A DNA stretch of 46,314 nt from UBA7396 sp034675265 (GCA_034675265.1 JAUCDK010000006.1:1-46314); one strand, 5' to 3'. Positions 32,909-45,205 are shown, counted from the stretch's first letter. The notes: a model not told the origin generated them from the letters alone. A program made the numbers and translations.

Positions 32909-35900
32909 TTACAAGTTATTAATATGTTTTTTTCTAAATACTATGTAGTATAATAATGGTAATACTAACAGTGTAAAAAATGTACTTGTTGAAAGTCCAA
33001 ACATAATTGAAAGCCCAAGTCATGTCCAAGTTGGATTACTTACTGTCAATGGAATCATTCATAATACCGTACATATTGAAGTTAAAAGTACTGGCTCTAG
33101 TCTTGACATTCAAGCATCCACAATAGCTTCTCTCATCGGAATATTTTCATCAATATTTTGATTAATTTTATCAAACAAAATAATTCAGTTTCTTACTACA
33201 ATTCAAAAAAGTGCTACCATTCAAATCATTCAAGGAAATGAAAGAGGTTGTCCAGCAAGAGTAAGTCAATAAAATACTCAAATCAAAGAAAGTGGAATAG
33301 TAATCATTACAAGTACTGCTTGTCTATAAGAATCATAAAGTAACACTAAAAGTCATACAATTAACATCAAACCAAACATCATTGATACTCAAAGACTTGC
33401 TACTGATTTTGCATTTTCTTCCGTTACTCATCCAGTAATAAAACTATATCCATTTGGAAGTTTATAATTTTTCATTTTTTCATCAAATTGTGTTTGAATT
33501 TGTTGACCATTAAATCATTGTTTTGCTGTTGCTGAAACAGTAACAACTCTTTGTTGATCTTCTCTTGTAATAGAGAAAACTGATGGTTTAAAATCTTGAG
33601 AAACAATATCTCTCAAACTTACATCAAGACCTTTATTATTTTTCATAGTAATATCTTTGATTTTATCAAAAGTATCAACACTATTTTCATCATATAAAGT
33701 TCTTACAATTACTTCTTCATTTCCAAGGTAAATTTTAGTTGCTTGTGTTCCATCAACAATATTTCTAATAAAACTTGCTACTTGAGGAACTGTTACATCA
33801 TATAAAGCTAATTTTACTGGATCTAATGCTAAATCAAATTCAAAAGGTAATGGTTTTCTTGAAGATTTAATATCAATAGTTCCTGGAATATTTACTAATG
33901 TTTTTTTCACATCATCAACTATTTTATCAAGTGTACCAAAATCATCTCATGCAATTTTTATTTCAAAATCTGCAGAATTTCAAGGTCATGAAGATTCTTC
34001 TACTACAGAAATAGTTGCCATTTTAAATGTACTAAATTCCTCTCTTAATCTTGATGCTATATCATAAGATTTTTCTTTTCTTCCATCATTTTTATCAATT
34101 AATTTAACACTAATAGTTGCATAATGTTCACTACTACTTGAACCTCAATCAGAACCTGATAATACTCAAATAGAAGTAGAAAAACTATCTATTTCTTTTT
34201 CTTTAAATAAAACTTCTTCTATTTCTTTGGTAACATCTGAGGTAACTGCTAATTTTGTTCCTGGTTCTAACTCTATATTAATAGAAAAATTATTTGAATC
34301 ACCTCATGGGAAAAACTCTGTTTTTAATAATCCCATGATAGGAAGTGCTAAAGCACTTATAAATAATATTAATATAGAAAATAAAAATCTTCTTGTTTTT
34401 TTCTTTGAAAATATAAGTCCTGACAATACTTCTCCATATTTTGATTCCAATGAATGAATTGATATAAATCCATTATCAAGTGCTTTTTTAATTACTCATC
34501 TCCATCATTTGGTATTGTCATGTTTTGATAAATCGGTTTTTGAATCTCTTCCTGAAATCATTACTGCAAGTGCAGGATTAAGAGTAAGTGCAACAATTAA
34601 TGATACAATAAGTACCACACTTATAACAAATGGAATAGAAAATATAAAACTTCCTATCAATCCCGTCATAAACATCATAGAACCAAATATAAATACAACT
34701 GTAAGAGTTGTTGTTATCAATACTTGTTTATAATCCCTTACAACCAAAATAGCAGCTTCTCTCGTAGTAAATTTTCCTGATTTTTTATACTGATTAATAG
34801 CTGAAATAACTACTATCGCATCATCAACTAATAATCAAAGTGATAAAATCAAAGCAAACATCGACAAGAAATTCAGTGTTTGACCAGCCACTAACATAAT
34901 CGCGAAAGTAACCAAAAATACTATCGGTACTGCTGTTCCTGCAACCAAAGCCTCTTTTGCTCAAATAATCATTAACAGTGAGAAAAATACAAGACATATA
35001 GTAATAATTCCGTCTCTTACTAAGTGATGAAGATCATTTTTTATATCTTTTGCATTATCTACAATTGTTTTTATTTGTAAATCTGCAGGCAATATTCATT
35101 TACTACTTAAATTAGCAAGATATTTTTCTCCATCAGATACTAAATCAACTATTGATCATCATTTTTTCTTAACAACTCATAAAGTTACTGCATTAAATGG
35201 ATCTTGACCTCAAACTGACAATCTTGAAAGAGTAGTAATTTTTTTAGGTGATTCTTTTACATCTGCAACATCACTCAAATATACAATTCAGGTGTCTCCA
35301 AGTCTAGCAACTACAATATTTTTTAATTTTTCAATACTATAAAATCTTGAATCTACATTTATAGAATGTTTATATGAACCTATTTCAATATCTCAAATAG
35401 GAAGAGTCATATTTGCACTTTGAATAGCAGTATTTACAGCTGAAAGAGTTAATCCATATTGTTCTAATTTTTGAGGTTCAATAAAAACTCAAAATTCTTT
35501 TTCCATTCATCCAGAAATAGTTACTTCCGATACAAGTGGATGTTGTTCTAATTCATCTCTAATAATTTTTGCATATTCATGTAATTGATATCCATCATAA
35601 TCTCAAGAAATAGCAAACGTCCATATTGGCATTTCATCAAATGCTACTTCTTTAACAACCGATTCATTTGCATCTTCTGGTAAATCTGGTTTTGCTAAAT
35701 CAGCTTTATCCTTTAATTCTCTTACTGCATCTGTTGTATTGATACCTGAAACAAATTGTACTAAAATCATAGAACTTGAATTCATACTTGTTGAAGTAAT
35801 CGTATCTATTCCCTTTACTTTAGAAATTTGTTTTTCAATTTTTTTTGTTACTAAATCTTCCACACTCTCAGGACTCGCACCAGGAAGTGTAGTAATAATA

Positions 35901-36097
35901 TATGCCATTCAAATATCTACTTCTGGCATTGATTCTAATGGTAAATTTTTTACTCAAATATATCAAGCAATAAAAACCATTATCAAAATAAGCCAAGTAA
36001 ATCTTACTCTATCTATAAAAAATGCAATCCATGATTTATTTAAACTTTCATCAAATTCAAGTTTTTGTAAATAAATCGATTCATTATGTTTTGACAT
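32909..36097 (-). CDS. RND-family efflux transporter (AcrB/HAE1-like)
   Basis: 1062 residues, full length. TM1 is in RVRFTWLILIMVFIAGYIGV, and LPGASPESVEDLVTKKIE is the PN1-type start. TM4 has LGLLVDDAIVVISAI with the proton-relay Asp pair, then the repeated second half with FFPGGDSNNFSINIELEPGT, a second porter domain, and C-terminal helices GMIGMVALFGIVVRNGIILF. It should be a proton-driven exporter. It follows the fusion-protein gene after an 82-nt gap holding a hairpin. No TolC-like outer channel is seen in the window. RND pumps in a presumably monoderm lineage are a curiosity; the substrate could be lipids or drugs. Confidence 0.94.
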
Positions 36098-36132
36098 AAA
36101 AATGAGTTAAAATATAAAAATTAAAATTATAT

Positions 36133-36166
36133 CAAAAGAAAAAAGGTGAATATTCCTTTTTCTTTC
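36133..36166 (-). terminator. Hairpin between fusion protein and RND genes (attenuator-like)
   Basis: The stem AAAGAAAAAGG/CCTTTTTTCTTT is followed by a minus-strand T-rich run, 14 nt after the fusion-protein stop. Because the RND gene lies just beyond, it may only reduce read-through. Confidence 0.5.
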
Positions 36167-36179
36167 GCTATATTTTTTA

Positions 36180-38180
36180 TTACTCTATCTCTTCAACAAG
36201 ATCTCATACAGAAATATTGAGCGTACCGTTTACAATAATTTTATCTCCTTCTTGAATTCATTCTGATACTACCACTTCCATACTATTACTTGATCATATT
36301 TTTACATTTCTTTCCTCTACTAGACTTCCGCTTCCAACTACATAAATGTTATATGTTTGATTGGTTCAAACTAAAAGTGAAGAAAATGGAACTACAATAT
36401 ATGACTCAGTTCAAAGATTTTTTTGAATATACACATCAACAAAATCTCCAAGCACTAAATAATTATTTAATTCTTCATTTGAAAAAGCAATTTCTACAGG
36501 AAACATTTTTGTTGTTTCACTTGATGCAGCTCATACAATTGTAACTACTCAAGTTGCAGTTTTTCCATTTTTATCTAATCTTACTTCTGTTCATACTGAA
36601 ATATATTTTACATTTTCAGAATTTATATCCATTTTTATAATTTTTTGAGAAGAGTTTGAAATAACAAATGCACTTGCACCTTGTGAAACACTTCCTCCAA
36701 CTTCAATATTTCTACTGATAATAACTCCATCAAATGGGGCTTTTATAGATGAATTTTCTAATTGTTGTGTTAAAGAGTTTTTTTGTCCACTTGCCGAATC
36801 TAATTGTGATTTAATTGACGCAAGTTGAGAATTATAATTTGCTTGAGCTGAAGTATATTGATTTTGAGCAATTTTTACTGCATTATCTGCTGTTTCACGA
36901 GTAGATTTTATAGTAGCAATAGTATTTTCTAATTGAATTTGAGTTGTATTTTTTGTAGAAACCACACTGTCAATACTACTACTTGTTGAAGCTTGAGTAT
37001 TATCAAGAGTTGCTTGTGCAATTTTAATTGCTTGTTCCAAAGTTGCTTTTTGAGTAGATAAACTTACTTGTGTCGAAGTAATAGAATTATTTACATCAAT
37101 CAATGAATTATTTAAAGAAATAAGTGTTGATTTTGTAGAAATAATTTGTCCTTGATATGTTTTCATAGCACTTTTAAAACCATTTAATCTTGATTCATCA
37201 AGAGTTTGAGAAACTACACTATTATCAAGTACTCATACCATTTTATCACTTAATCTTACCATATCTTCAATCAGTGATAATAATTCTGCATACAATCAAA
37301 CAATATCTTCTTGTTTTGAATTTTTATCATATTTTGATTTTAAGTTTTGATATGATACATTTGCTGTTCCAAACAATAACTCAGCCTCGTTTCTTAAAGA
37401 TGGTTGTTGTGCTGAAAGATAAATTTCATAATCTTTTATTAAATGTTGATTTGCTGGAGTAATTCCAATTACTGTATCTACAAATTGTAATGTAGAATTA
37501 ATACTTGCAACAGCCGAATCAACAGATACTTTCATATTATCTATAAGAGAATCTTTTTTTACATTTAAAGTTCTCATTGTTTCTTCATAATTTGCGTTAA
37601 AATTTTCTAAATTTAACTTCGCACTTACTAAACTTTCTTGAGCTAATGCAAGACTTGTTTGGTTTGTTTTTGTTGTATTATTTTTTTGTGTATCTACTGC
37701 TGCTAATTGTGATTGTGCTAATTCTAATTGTTTTTGTGTAGAAGTATACGCATTGTCTCTTGAAATAACCGCATTATCATATTGTAATTTTGCTGATTCG
37801 AGAGTTTTTTGTAATGATTCTCTAGTAGCATTATAAATAGTTACTGTATTATTATAAGTACTTTGTGCGTTGTTTAAATTAATATTTGTAAGATTTGATT
37901 GTGTATCAATAGTTGCAAGCACATCTCATGCTTTTACACTATCTCCAACTTTTACATAAACCTCCTTAATTACTCATGAAGCTAATGGAGTAATTCATGT
38001 TTCTTTTGACGAAGAAACTTTTCAAACTAATTTTATATCTTCTGAAAAAATCTTTTTTTCAACTATTTGGGTTTTCACATATTTTGGTTTTATATCCTGA
38101 GTCACTTCCTCTTGTGGAGCTGTTGTACCACATGAAGTTAGGAATACTAAAAGTAAAATCAAACTTATATGCTTTTTCAT
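36180..38180 (-). CDS. Membrane fusion lipoprotein of the RND pump
   Basis: 666 residues. The lipobox LTSC puts the acylated Cys at 17. The first lipoyl half (GVIKEVYVKVGDSVKAGDVL) is followed by an extremely long Ser/Thr/Asn/Gln-rich coiled coil (about 95-490). The second lipoyl half (SIKAPFDGVIISRNIEVGGS) and beta-barrel/membrane-proximal domains end with VNGTLNISVGDLVEEIE. It is nearly twice the size of E. coli AcrA. Like the MacA protein here, the length may let it span a thick envelope. It lies in an operon with an AbrB-type regulator upstream and the RND pump downstream. Confidence 0.88.
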
Positions 38181-38202
38181 ATTTCTAAATTATATTATAA
38201 AA

Positions 38203-38460
38203 TTAATATTCAATATGTATTCATTCACTTCTTGCAAAATCAATTATTTTTTGCAAATCATCATTTTTTACCAGTCAAATATGTTGTTTATCAACTGAAT
38301 AAAAAATTGCTACATCACTTCCCGGTGACAGATATAGTGCATCTCTCACTTCTTTAGGAATTACAATTTGTCCTTTTGAACCAATAGTTAAAACTCATCC
38401 TAACTTTAAAGTTCATGGTAAATTATTTTTTGCTGAGCAATTTGTTTTATCTCGATTCAT
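38203..38460 (-). CDS. AbrB/SpoVT-type DNA-binding protein
   Basis: 85 residues. The swapped-hairpin motif is clear: LTIGSKGQIVIPKEVRDALY, then LSPGSDVAIFYSV. This is the AbrB/MazE fold. The 22-nt gap to the fusion-protein start indicates an operon, so it probably autoregulates and controls the RND system. An antitoxin role is less likely because no toxin gene follows. A CGA Arg codon is used at residue 3. Confidence 0.85.
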
Positions 38461-38605
38461 AAATCATATAATTATACAAGTAAGAAAAGTATTACAAGTA
38501 TAACTTATTTTTTTTAAAATCAAATTTTTTGTAATATAAATTTTTACTTGAATTTTTTAATTTTTTTTATATAAATATCTTGCAATTATAATTTTATATC
38601 AAAAA

Positions 38606-40087
38606 ATGTTTAAAAAGAAAAAAATTGGAAAAACCAAAGATAACTCAAATAAAATTGATGTTAGTAATTTAATAAAAATACAAAAATGATTCATCAAATC
38701 TAAACAATCAAACAATTCATTTACAAAATATTTTTTAATCATATGTTTAGTGATTATAAGTTTATTTTGATTATGAATTTTAAAACAAGTATCAAATATC
38801 AAGTTTGATTTAGATAGTATTATAGGTTTTGCTTGATTTGATGTGAAATTTGATGAAATAAATAATACTCCAACTATAAAAAAATCTGCTGATGGAAAAA
38901 CAAATATCGTTATTATCTGAAGATGATGACAAGAAAATGATGCTCCTGAACTTACAGATAGTATTTTAATTGCCTCTATTAATTATGATAAAAAATCAGT
39001 TTCTATGTTTTCTGTTCCAAGAGATTTATATGTAGAATATCCAACAGGAGGAGCTGGAAAAATAAATGAAACTTATTTTAGAGGATTAAGAAAATCAAAA
39101 GACGAATTTGAAGGGATTAAATACTTACAAGAAGTATTGACAAAAATTACAGGTGAAGAAATGCATTATTTTGTAAATCTTGATTTTGAAGGTTTTAGAA
39201 AAATAATTGATACTTTATGATGAATTGATATTAATGTTCCAGATGCTATTGTAGATACAACATATCCTGGACCAAACTCAACATATCAAACATTTAAAAT
39301 TTCAGCTGGACCTCAAACATTAGATGGGTCTACTTCTCTTAAATATGCAAGATCAAGACATACAACGAGTGATTTTGATAGATCATTAAGACAACAACTT
39401 ATTATAAAAGCAATTAGAGATAAAGCACTTTCTTTAGAACTTATAACTTCCCCAAGCAAAATTAAATCAATTTATAATATTGTAAATGAACATATTGTTA
39501 CTGATTTAGATCTTGCACAAATGATTCAATTAGCATTATTTGTAAAAGATATTCCAAGAGAAAATATAGTAAGTTCAAATTTGAATGATACTTGTTTTTA
39601 TGGAAGTAGTATTTGTGAAAAATGATGATTTTTATACGTTCCTTTAAGAGCAGATTTTTGATGAGCATCAGTGTTACTTCAAGAATGATGAAGTAAAGCA
39701 AACCCATCAAATTATTCAAAACTTATTCAATATACAAATTTAATTTTTAATTATCCTTTAGTTTATAGTGAAAATTTAAAAATTAATATATTCAATTCAA
39801 CTTGAGTAGGATGACTTGCAAATGAAATAGCAAGTAAATTAAAAAAATATTGATTTAATATTCCTTCAAAAAATTCAGTATGAAATACTTCCGGAGATAA
39901 ATATGAAAAATCAAAAATTTTATATTCAACAGGAACATGATGAACAAAACCTGAAACTGTTGAAGCACTTGAATTATTTATATTTTGAGGAAGTGAAAAT
40001 GTAGAATCTCTTCCAAAATACTCTGAGGATCCAGAAGTAAAAATAGAAATAATTATTGGAGATGATTATAATTTCTTAAACTTTTAA
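38606..40087 (+). CDS. LytR-CpsA-Psr (LCP) family protein with LytR C-terminal domain
   Basis: 493 residues. A cytoplasmic basic start is followed by a TM at about 42-58. The LCP domain has TNIVIIGRGGQENDAPELTD, then SILIASINYDKKSVSMFSVP and RDLYVEYP, INETYFRG, FVNLDFEGFRKIIDTLGGID, and KYARSRHTTSDFDRSLRQQ; the Asp and Arg residues that hold the polyprenyl-pyrophosphate are present. After about residue 390 comes a LytR_C domain (INIFNSTGVGGLANEIASKL). LCP enzymes attach glycopolymers to peptidoglycan, or modify related wall polymers. It is followed 34 nt later by a class A PBP on the same strand. Confidence 0.92.
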
Positions 40088-40121
40088 TACGTAATATTAT
40101 TTTATATCTTATTTTAATCCT

Positions 40122-43100
40122 ATGTGATTTAAAACTATCAAATTAAAAAAAAGAAAGAGATATACAACGAAAAAAACAAACTCTATACTAGCAAATAAAG
40201 TTATTTTATATTGAATTTTATGATTTTTTTTAGTTGTTCTTTCATGAATTTGATTCATATATTTTAAGGTTATCAGACCTCTTCCAAGTATTAGTAGTTT
40301 AGAGGCAATGGATATTAAAGAAGCATCTATTATTTATGATAAAAATGGAGGTGAGCTTTATACTCTTTTTGGAGACGAAAAAAGAACCTATGTAAATTAC
40401 AATCAAATCTCAAAAAATATGGTAAATGCTATTATTGCTTGAGAAGATAAAAGATATTGGGAAAACCCTTGAATTGATATTATTGGTTTGTTAAGAGCTT
40501 GATTTTATTGAATTATTTGAAAAAATGAATGATTTTGATGAACTTCAACACTTACTCAACAATTAATTCGTAATACTATTATTGAAAATAGAAGTTCTGC
40601 TGAATCAATTTCTGATAAACTTGAAAGAAAAATAAAAGAATTTTATCTTGCTTACAAGCTTACCAATGAAGCCTCTAAAGAAAAAATATTAGAATTATAC
40701 CTAAATAAAATTCCGTTTTGAAGTAATGCATTTGGGATTGAACAAGCAAGTTTAACATTTTTTGGAAAAAGAGCTGCAGATTTAAGTATTTTAGAATGAA
40801 GTATGTTGGCTAGTATACCAAAATGACCTACATATTACTCTCCTTACAACTATTTTACAAGACTGGTTGGAAATCTTTATGTATATCCAAAATGAGATGT
40901 AAATAGTACGATTAATCTTATTAAAAAATCTGAACTAGAAGAGAATAAAATGCTTGTAGAAAAATTTACTTCTTTCATATCTGGTTTAAAAGCAACAAGA
41001 TTATGAGAAAATGGAATTTTAGTATGTAATCTTGCAAGAGAAAATTTTAAAAAATCAATGAGTATTGATAAAGATGGTTGTAGTATTATGAACTATTCTG
41101 ATTTACTTTGATTTTTAAATAATATCATTCTTGAAGATAATGGAAAACAACTTGAATATCAAACTGGGAGAAAAGATTTTATTCTTTGAAGAATGCTGGA
41201 AGATAATTATATAAACTTTGACGAATATAAAGAAAGTATTTTAGCTGGTATTGGTTTTGAATTTAGAGAATACAGAGAAAATATTAAATATCCTCACTTT
41301 GTTATGTATGTAAGAGAATATCTTGCTTGAAAATATGGTGAAGAACTTTTAGAAGAATGAGGACTAAAAATTTACACCTCTCTTGATTCAGATTTACAAA
41401 TGAAAGCTGAAGAATTAGTACAAAATCAAGTAAAAACAAATTTACAAAAATTTGATGCAAATAATGCTGCTTTAATCAGTATTGATAATGCAAGTTGAGA
41501 CATTATTGCTTATGTATGATGAGCTGATTATTTCAATAAAGAAATTGATTGAAATGTAAATATGCTCAACTCAAAAAGACAACCATGAAGTAGTTTTAAA
41601 CCTTTCGTATATGCTCTTGCTATTGATAAAAACTCTTTTGGTCCACATACACCAATTTATGATATTCCTACAGTATTTCCAGGAAATTATGAACCAAAAA
41701 ACTATAACTGAAAATTTTCTTGAAAAATGACTTTAATGACTGCCTTAAATCATTCAAGAAATATTCCTGCTATTAAACTTTATTTCCTAGCAGGTGAACA
41801 AAAATGAATTATTGACTATCTTAAATCTGTTGGAGTACAATCTTTAGATGAAAATTTTTATTATGGTGCACCCTTAGCTCTCGGAACATGAGAAATGACT
41901 CCATTAGAAGTTGCTCAAGCATATACTGTTTTTGCAAATATGTGAAATAAAGTAGAAATAAATCCTATTTTAAAAATTCTTGATAGTAAAGGACTTGTCA
42001 TTGAAGAAAAGAAAAAATCTGCTTGAGTAAGAGTTCTTGATGCAAAAACTGCTTATATTATGAACTATATTTTATCAGCAACTTATTCAAGACCAGACGA
42101 ATTTTGGAATGCGAACTTAAGTTTAAGAGACAGACAAGCTGGAGCCAAAACATGAACTTCAAATAAAACATATATCACAAATGGAAAAAGAGAATTATTT
42201 CCTTGAGATTTGTGGACTGCTTGATATACTCCTCAAATTACTACAGTAGTTTGGGCATGAAATACAAATGGTAAAGCTATAAATCGTAGTTGAGATTGAT
42301 TAAATGGAGCAGCTCCAATTTGGAAACAATTTATGGAATATGCCTTAAAAAATCAAGAAAAACTTACTTGGAAAATACCGGAATGATTGAAATATACAAA
42401 AATATCTAAAATCTCATGACTTCTTGCTCCTGAAGGATTTGAACCAAGTTTAACAGTGGATAGTTTATTTAAAAATATTCCAACTGATTATGACACAAGT
42501 TTACAATCAATTCAATATGATGCAATGTGTAATGGAAAAGTAGGATCAAATACTCCTGCCGCAGCTATAAAAACATGATATTATATTGCCTATCATTCTA
42601 TTGATCAAACAAATGCTGTTTGGGAAGAATGAGTACAAAAATGGGCAAAAGAAAATGGATATAAAGAATTTTCAAATTTTCCAAACATTATTTCTGATTA
42701 TAAAGATGTTGAATGTCAAAGAGATCAACAACTTGTATCAAGTTCTAATATTGAAGTAAGAACAAAAATTGAAAATGGAGAAACTTTTGTTAATGGATAT
42801 AACTATGTAGAAATCGGATATAAAAGTAATAATCCTATAACAAAACTCCAAATACTTTTAGGAGAAAATATTATCCAAGAAATAAATGTTGATAATAAAT
42901 CAAGCGGTGTGTATGTTGGATGAATTACTATTCCTTCTGGATATTCTGGTGAATATAATCTTACAGTAAGAGCTATTGATGTAGTATATATGTGAGGTGA
43001 AGAAACAAAAAATATTAATATTATCTTAAAAGATACAACACCTCCTGTTATTAATGTAACAAATCCTGAAAAAGATGCTATTTCTCTTTATTCTGATCAG

Positions 43101-43328
43101 TATTTTAATTTAAGAGGAACTGTTCAAGATAGATCAAAAATTAAAACTATAAATATCTATTTAGATGGAAATGCATATAATATGTGAATAGAAGCAAGAG
43201 AGTTTGCAGTAGAAATAAATAAAGACTTCTCTCTCCCTATTTGACAACATACTATAAAAATAGAAGCAGTTGATTTATTCTTTAATAAATCTGAAAAAAC
43301 TATTTCTCTTGAAATTATGCAAAGATAA
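40122..43328 (+). CDS. Class A penicillin-binding protein (PBP1a/1c-like)
   Basis: 1068 residues. The start ATG is directly followed by TGA (Met-Gly). A cytoplasmic basic stretch and TM (about 27-50) lead to the glycosyltransferase domain with IIAGEDKRYWENPGID (catalytic Glu), GGTSTLTQQLIRN and KEFYLAYKL. The transpeptidase has PGSSFKPF (active Ser490, Lys493), NHSRNIP (SxN) and KTGTSN (Lys676), with several TGA-coded Gly. A C-terminal part of about 250 residues includes Ig-like blocks (TPPVINVTNPEKD), as in PBP1C-type tails. It builds and cross-links peptidoglycan outside the membrane. With the LCP gene it forms a cell-wall pair. Confidence 0.94.
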
Positions 43329-43345
43329 AAATCATAAAAAATCTT

Positions 43346-43373
43346 TTGACTTAAAGTATTTTTTATATAAAAT
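43346..43373 (+). promoter_or_regulatory. Promoter of the peroxiredoxin gene
   Basis: TTGACT (43346-43351), 16 nt, TAAAAT (43368-43373), directly upstream of the operator. The upstream string AAAAATCTTTTGACTTAAA is shared with the Dps-like gene promoter at 21061. Confidence 0.5.
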
Positions 43374-43374
43374 C

Positions 43375-43405
43375 AAGCTTAATGAGAATAATTCTCATTA
43401 AGCTT
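43375..43405. promoter_or_regulatory. 31-bp perfect palindrome with Fur/PerR-type core
   Basis: Two AAGCTT arms flank the 19-mer AATGAGAATAATTCTCATT, whose 7-1-7 core TGAGAATAATTCTCA is identical to the site at 21101. It lies just past the -10 and 23 nt before the peroxiredoxin ATG. It is followed by six T, so as RNA it could also terminate transcripts from the PBP gene. Confidence 0.7.
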
Positions 43406-43428
43406 TTTTATTATTAATACATAGATAT

Positions 43429-44040
43429 ATGGAAAATTTAGAATTCTACAATGATATCGTAAAAATTGATACTCCAGCTCCATTATTTACACTTCCTGCT
43501 TATGATCCAATTAAAGATGATGAAACAAAAATTTCTTTAGAAGACTTAAAAGGAAAATGGACTGTTTTATTTTATTATCCTGCTGATTTTACTTTTGTTT
43601 GTCCAACTGAATTAAAAGATATGGCTGATGCAAAAGCTAAATTTGATGAGCTTTGAGTAACAGTTCTTGCTGCATCTACTGATACAACTTTTTCTCACAG
43701 AGCTTGGGTAAAACATGAAAAATTAATGGAAAACTTCCCTTATACAATGTTAGCAGACCACAATACTGGAGTAGCTGATGTGTATAATATTTTAGATGAA
43801 AAAACAGGTATTGCTGGAAGATGAACTTTTATTATTGATCCAGATTTAATTGTAAGAGGTATTGAAGTAACTTCTGGTCCTCTTGGAAGAAACTCTGATG
43901 AACTTATTAGAAAAATAGAAGCACTTCAATTTATGAGAAATAATCCAGGAACTGCTTGTCCTGCAAAATGGGCAATTGGTGCAAAAACATTAAAACCATC
44001 AATTAAAATTGCTGGAGAAGTTTATGAACAACTAAATTAA
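43429..44040 (+). CDS. Typical 2-Cys peroxiredoxin (AhpC/Prx1 type)
   Basis: 203 residues. The peroxidatic Cys58 is in PADFTFVCPTE and the resolving Cys177 in NPGTACPAKW, the classical two-Cys arrangement; RGTFIIDPDL (Gly from TGA) and GRNSDELIRKIEALQF fit Prx1/AhpC. It reduces hydrogen peroxide and organic peroxides in the cytoplasm, with electrons from an AhpF- or thioredoxin-like partner not seen here. The operator just upstream implies control by a Fur-superfamily, PerR-like repressor, the classical regulator of this gene type. A strong terminator follows. Confidence 0.95.
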
Positions 44041-44082
44041 TTTTACTTTTACATTGCTATTTATAAGAAAATAGATGTAAAT

Positions 44083-44118
44083 AAAAAAGGCCTAGACTAA
44101 AAAGTCTAGACTTTTTTT
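44083..44118 (+). terminator. Terminator of the peroxiredoxin gene
   Basis: The stem CTAGACT/AGTCTAG with an A-rich loop is followed by seven T, about 50 nt after the stop. Confidence 0.82.
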
Positions 44119-44187
44119 ATAAAAAATATTGAAAAAGATTCATTTTTTATTATTATCTATTTCCTGAAACTTTATGGAGATTTCCAA

Positions 44188-44706
44188 ATGGAACCACGAT
44201 TGTGCCGATATCTATTTTTTGTATTCCTCATGAGTATCTCTACTCTTTCCTTTGGTCAGTGCGGAGATATGGAGTACATAAACTGGATGAGTGAAATCGT
44301 GCAGAGAAAAAAAGAAAAACTCGGTGGTCTGGCTGAACAAATTCCGACCTCTCTCGCTGTAGCTCAAGCTGCACTTGAAACTGGGTATGGTGAAAGCTAT
44401 TCTGCGCAAAAGAGGAAAAATCACTTTGGTTTACGATCAGGAAAAAGGCATCTTGTATTCACTAGCTCTCAAGAAAGTGTGGTAATATATTTAGAAACAC
44501 TTTCTGAAAAAAGCTATTACAAGAGAGTCCAAAATTTACTGAAAAAAGGAGAAACAGACCCATTTAAGCTTTTAAAAGTCCTTGCTCCGATATATGCACC
44601 TCAAGAAGATGAAAGCTATATAGCCAAAATTTCTGCTGTGATTCGAAGTTGTGACTTAATCAGTTTAGATGTAGCCAGTAATGGCTGAATTAAAAATCCC
44701 TGCTAA
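44188..44706 (+). CDS. Secreted glucosaminidase (Bax/FlgJ-like), likely acquired by transfer
   Basis: A signal peptide (about 1-24) is followed by a glucosaminidase domain: QIPTSLAVAQAALETGYGES with catalytic-type Glu64, then NHFGL and a C-terminal YKRV...YAPQEDESY block typical of Bax proteins. These enzymes cut beta-GlcNAc bonds in peptidoglycan. Unlike its neighbours it has no internal TGA (its ten or so Gly use GGN), uses CGA, CTG, CTC and TTG codons, is visibly richer in GC, and has GGAGA before its ATG. TGA at 44686-44688 looks like the donor stop. In code 25 it reads as Gly and adds GIKNPC, ending at TAA 44704-44706 inside the terminator loop (172 residues). Confidence 0.82.
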
Positions 44707-44720
44707 GCAGGGATTTTTTC
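44692..44720 (+). terminator. Terminator of the glucosaminidase gene
   Basis: The stem AAAATCCCTGC/GCAGGGATTTT has TAA in its loop and a T-run after it. With a TGA stop it would lie 3 nt past the gene; with TGA read as Gly, translation ends within the hairpin. Confidence 0.85.
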
Positions 44721-44725
44721 ATAGT

Positions 44726-45205
44726 TTATGATTTTTTTAATTTTGATTTTAAATCATTCAAATAATCACTAATTTTTTTCTTAGTTTGTTCATATTTTTC
44801 TGGAGCTTCTTCTTTTAAATCGTCCAAATTATCAATAGTTTCTTTGTAAAATTTTTCCAATTTTTGAACTCACTCTTCTGCATAATCCTTTCATTTTCCT
44901 TTATATTCTTCAAACAAGTCTTGAGCTTTTTCTTTATATTCTTCAGATAATTTAAGTAACTCTTCTTTTTTCTTTTGAAACATTTCTTTATTTTCATTTG
45001 TAAGAATTTTCGCCTTCAAACTATCTAATAAATTTTGATGAATTTCTAAGAAATTATTAAAAAATACTTTTACATTATCATCTCATGATTTTTTTGCTTC
45101 TTCCATTTCTAATTGTATTTGTGATGGATTTTTTTTATTATATAATAACGCTGCTACTACTCAAATAGCATATCATGATAATAATATTAATAACTTTTTC
45201 TTCAT
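44726..45205 (-). CDS. Membrane-anchored coiled-coil protein (YtxH-like layout)
   Basis: 159 residues. The N-terminus MKKKLLILLSGYAIGVVAALLYN is one TM segment with small residues, as in YtxH-like proteins. The rest is a highly charged Lys/Glu helix (EEYKEKAQDLFEEYKGKGKD, KFYKETIDNLDDLKEE) ending SKLKKS. No enzymatic motif is seen. YtxH and late-embryogenesis-like proteins of this layout are linked to stress, but this is only a resemblance. It is convergent with the glucosaminidase gene. Confidence 0.65.
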
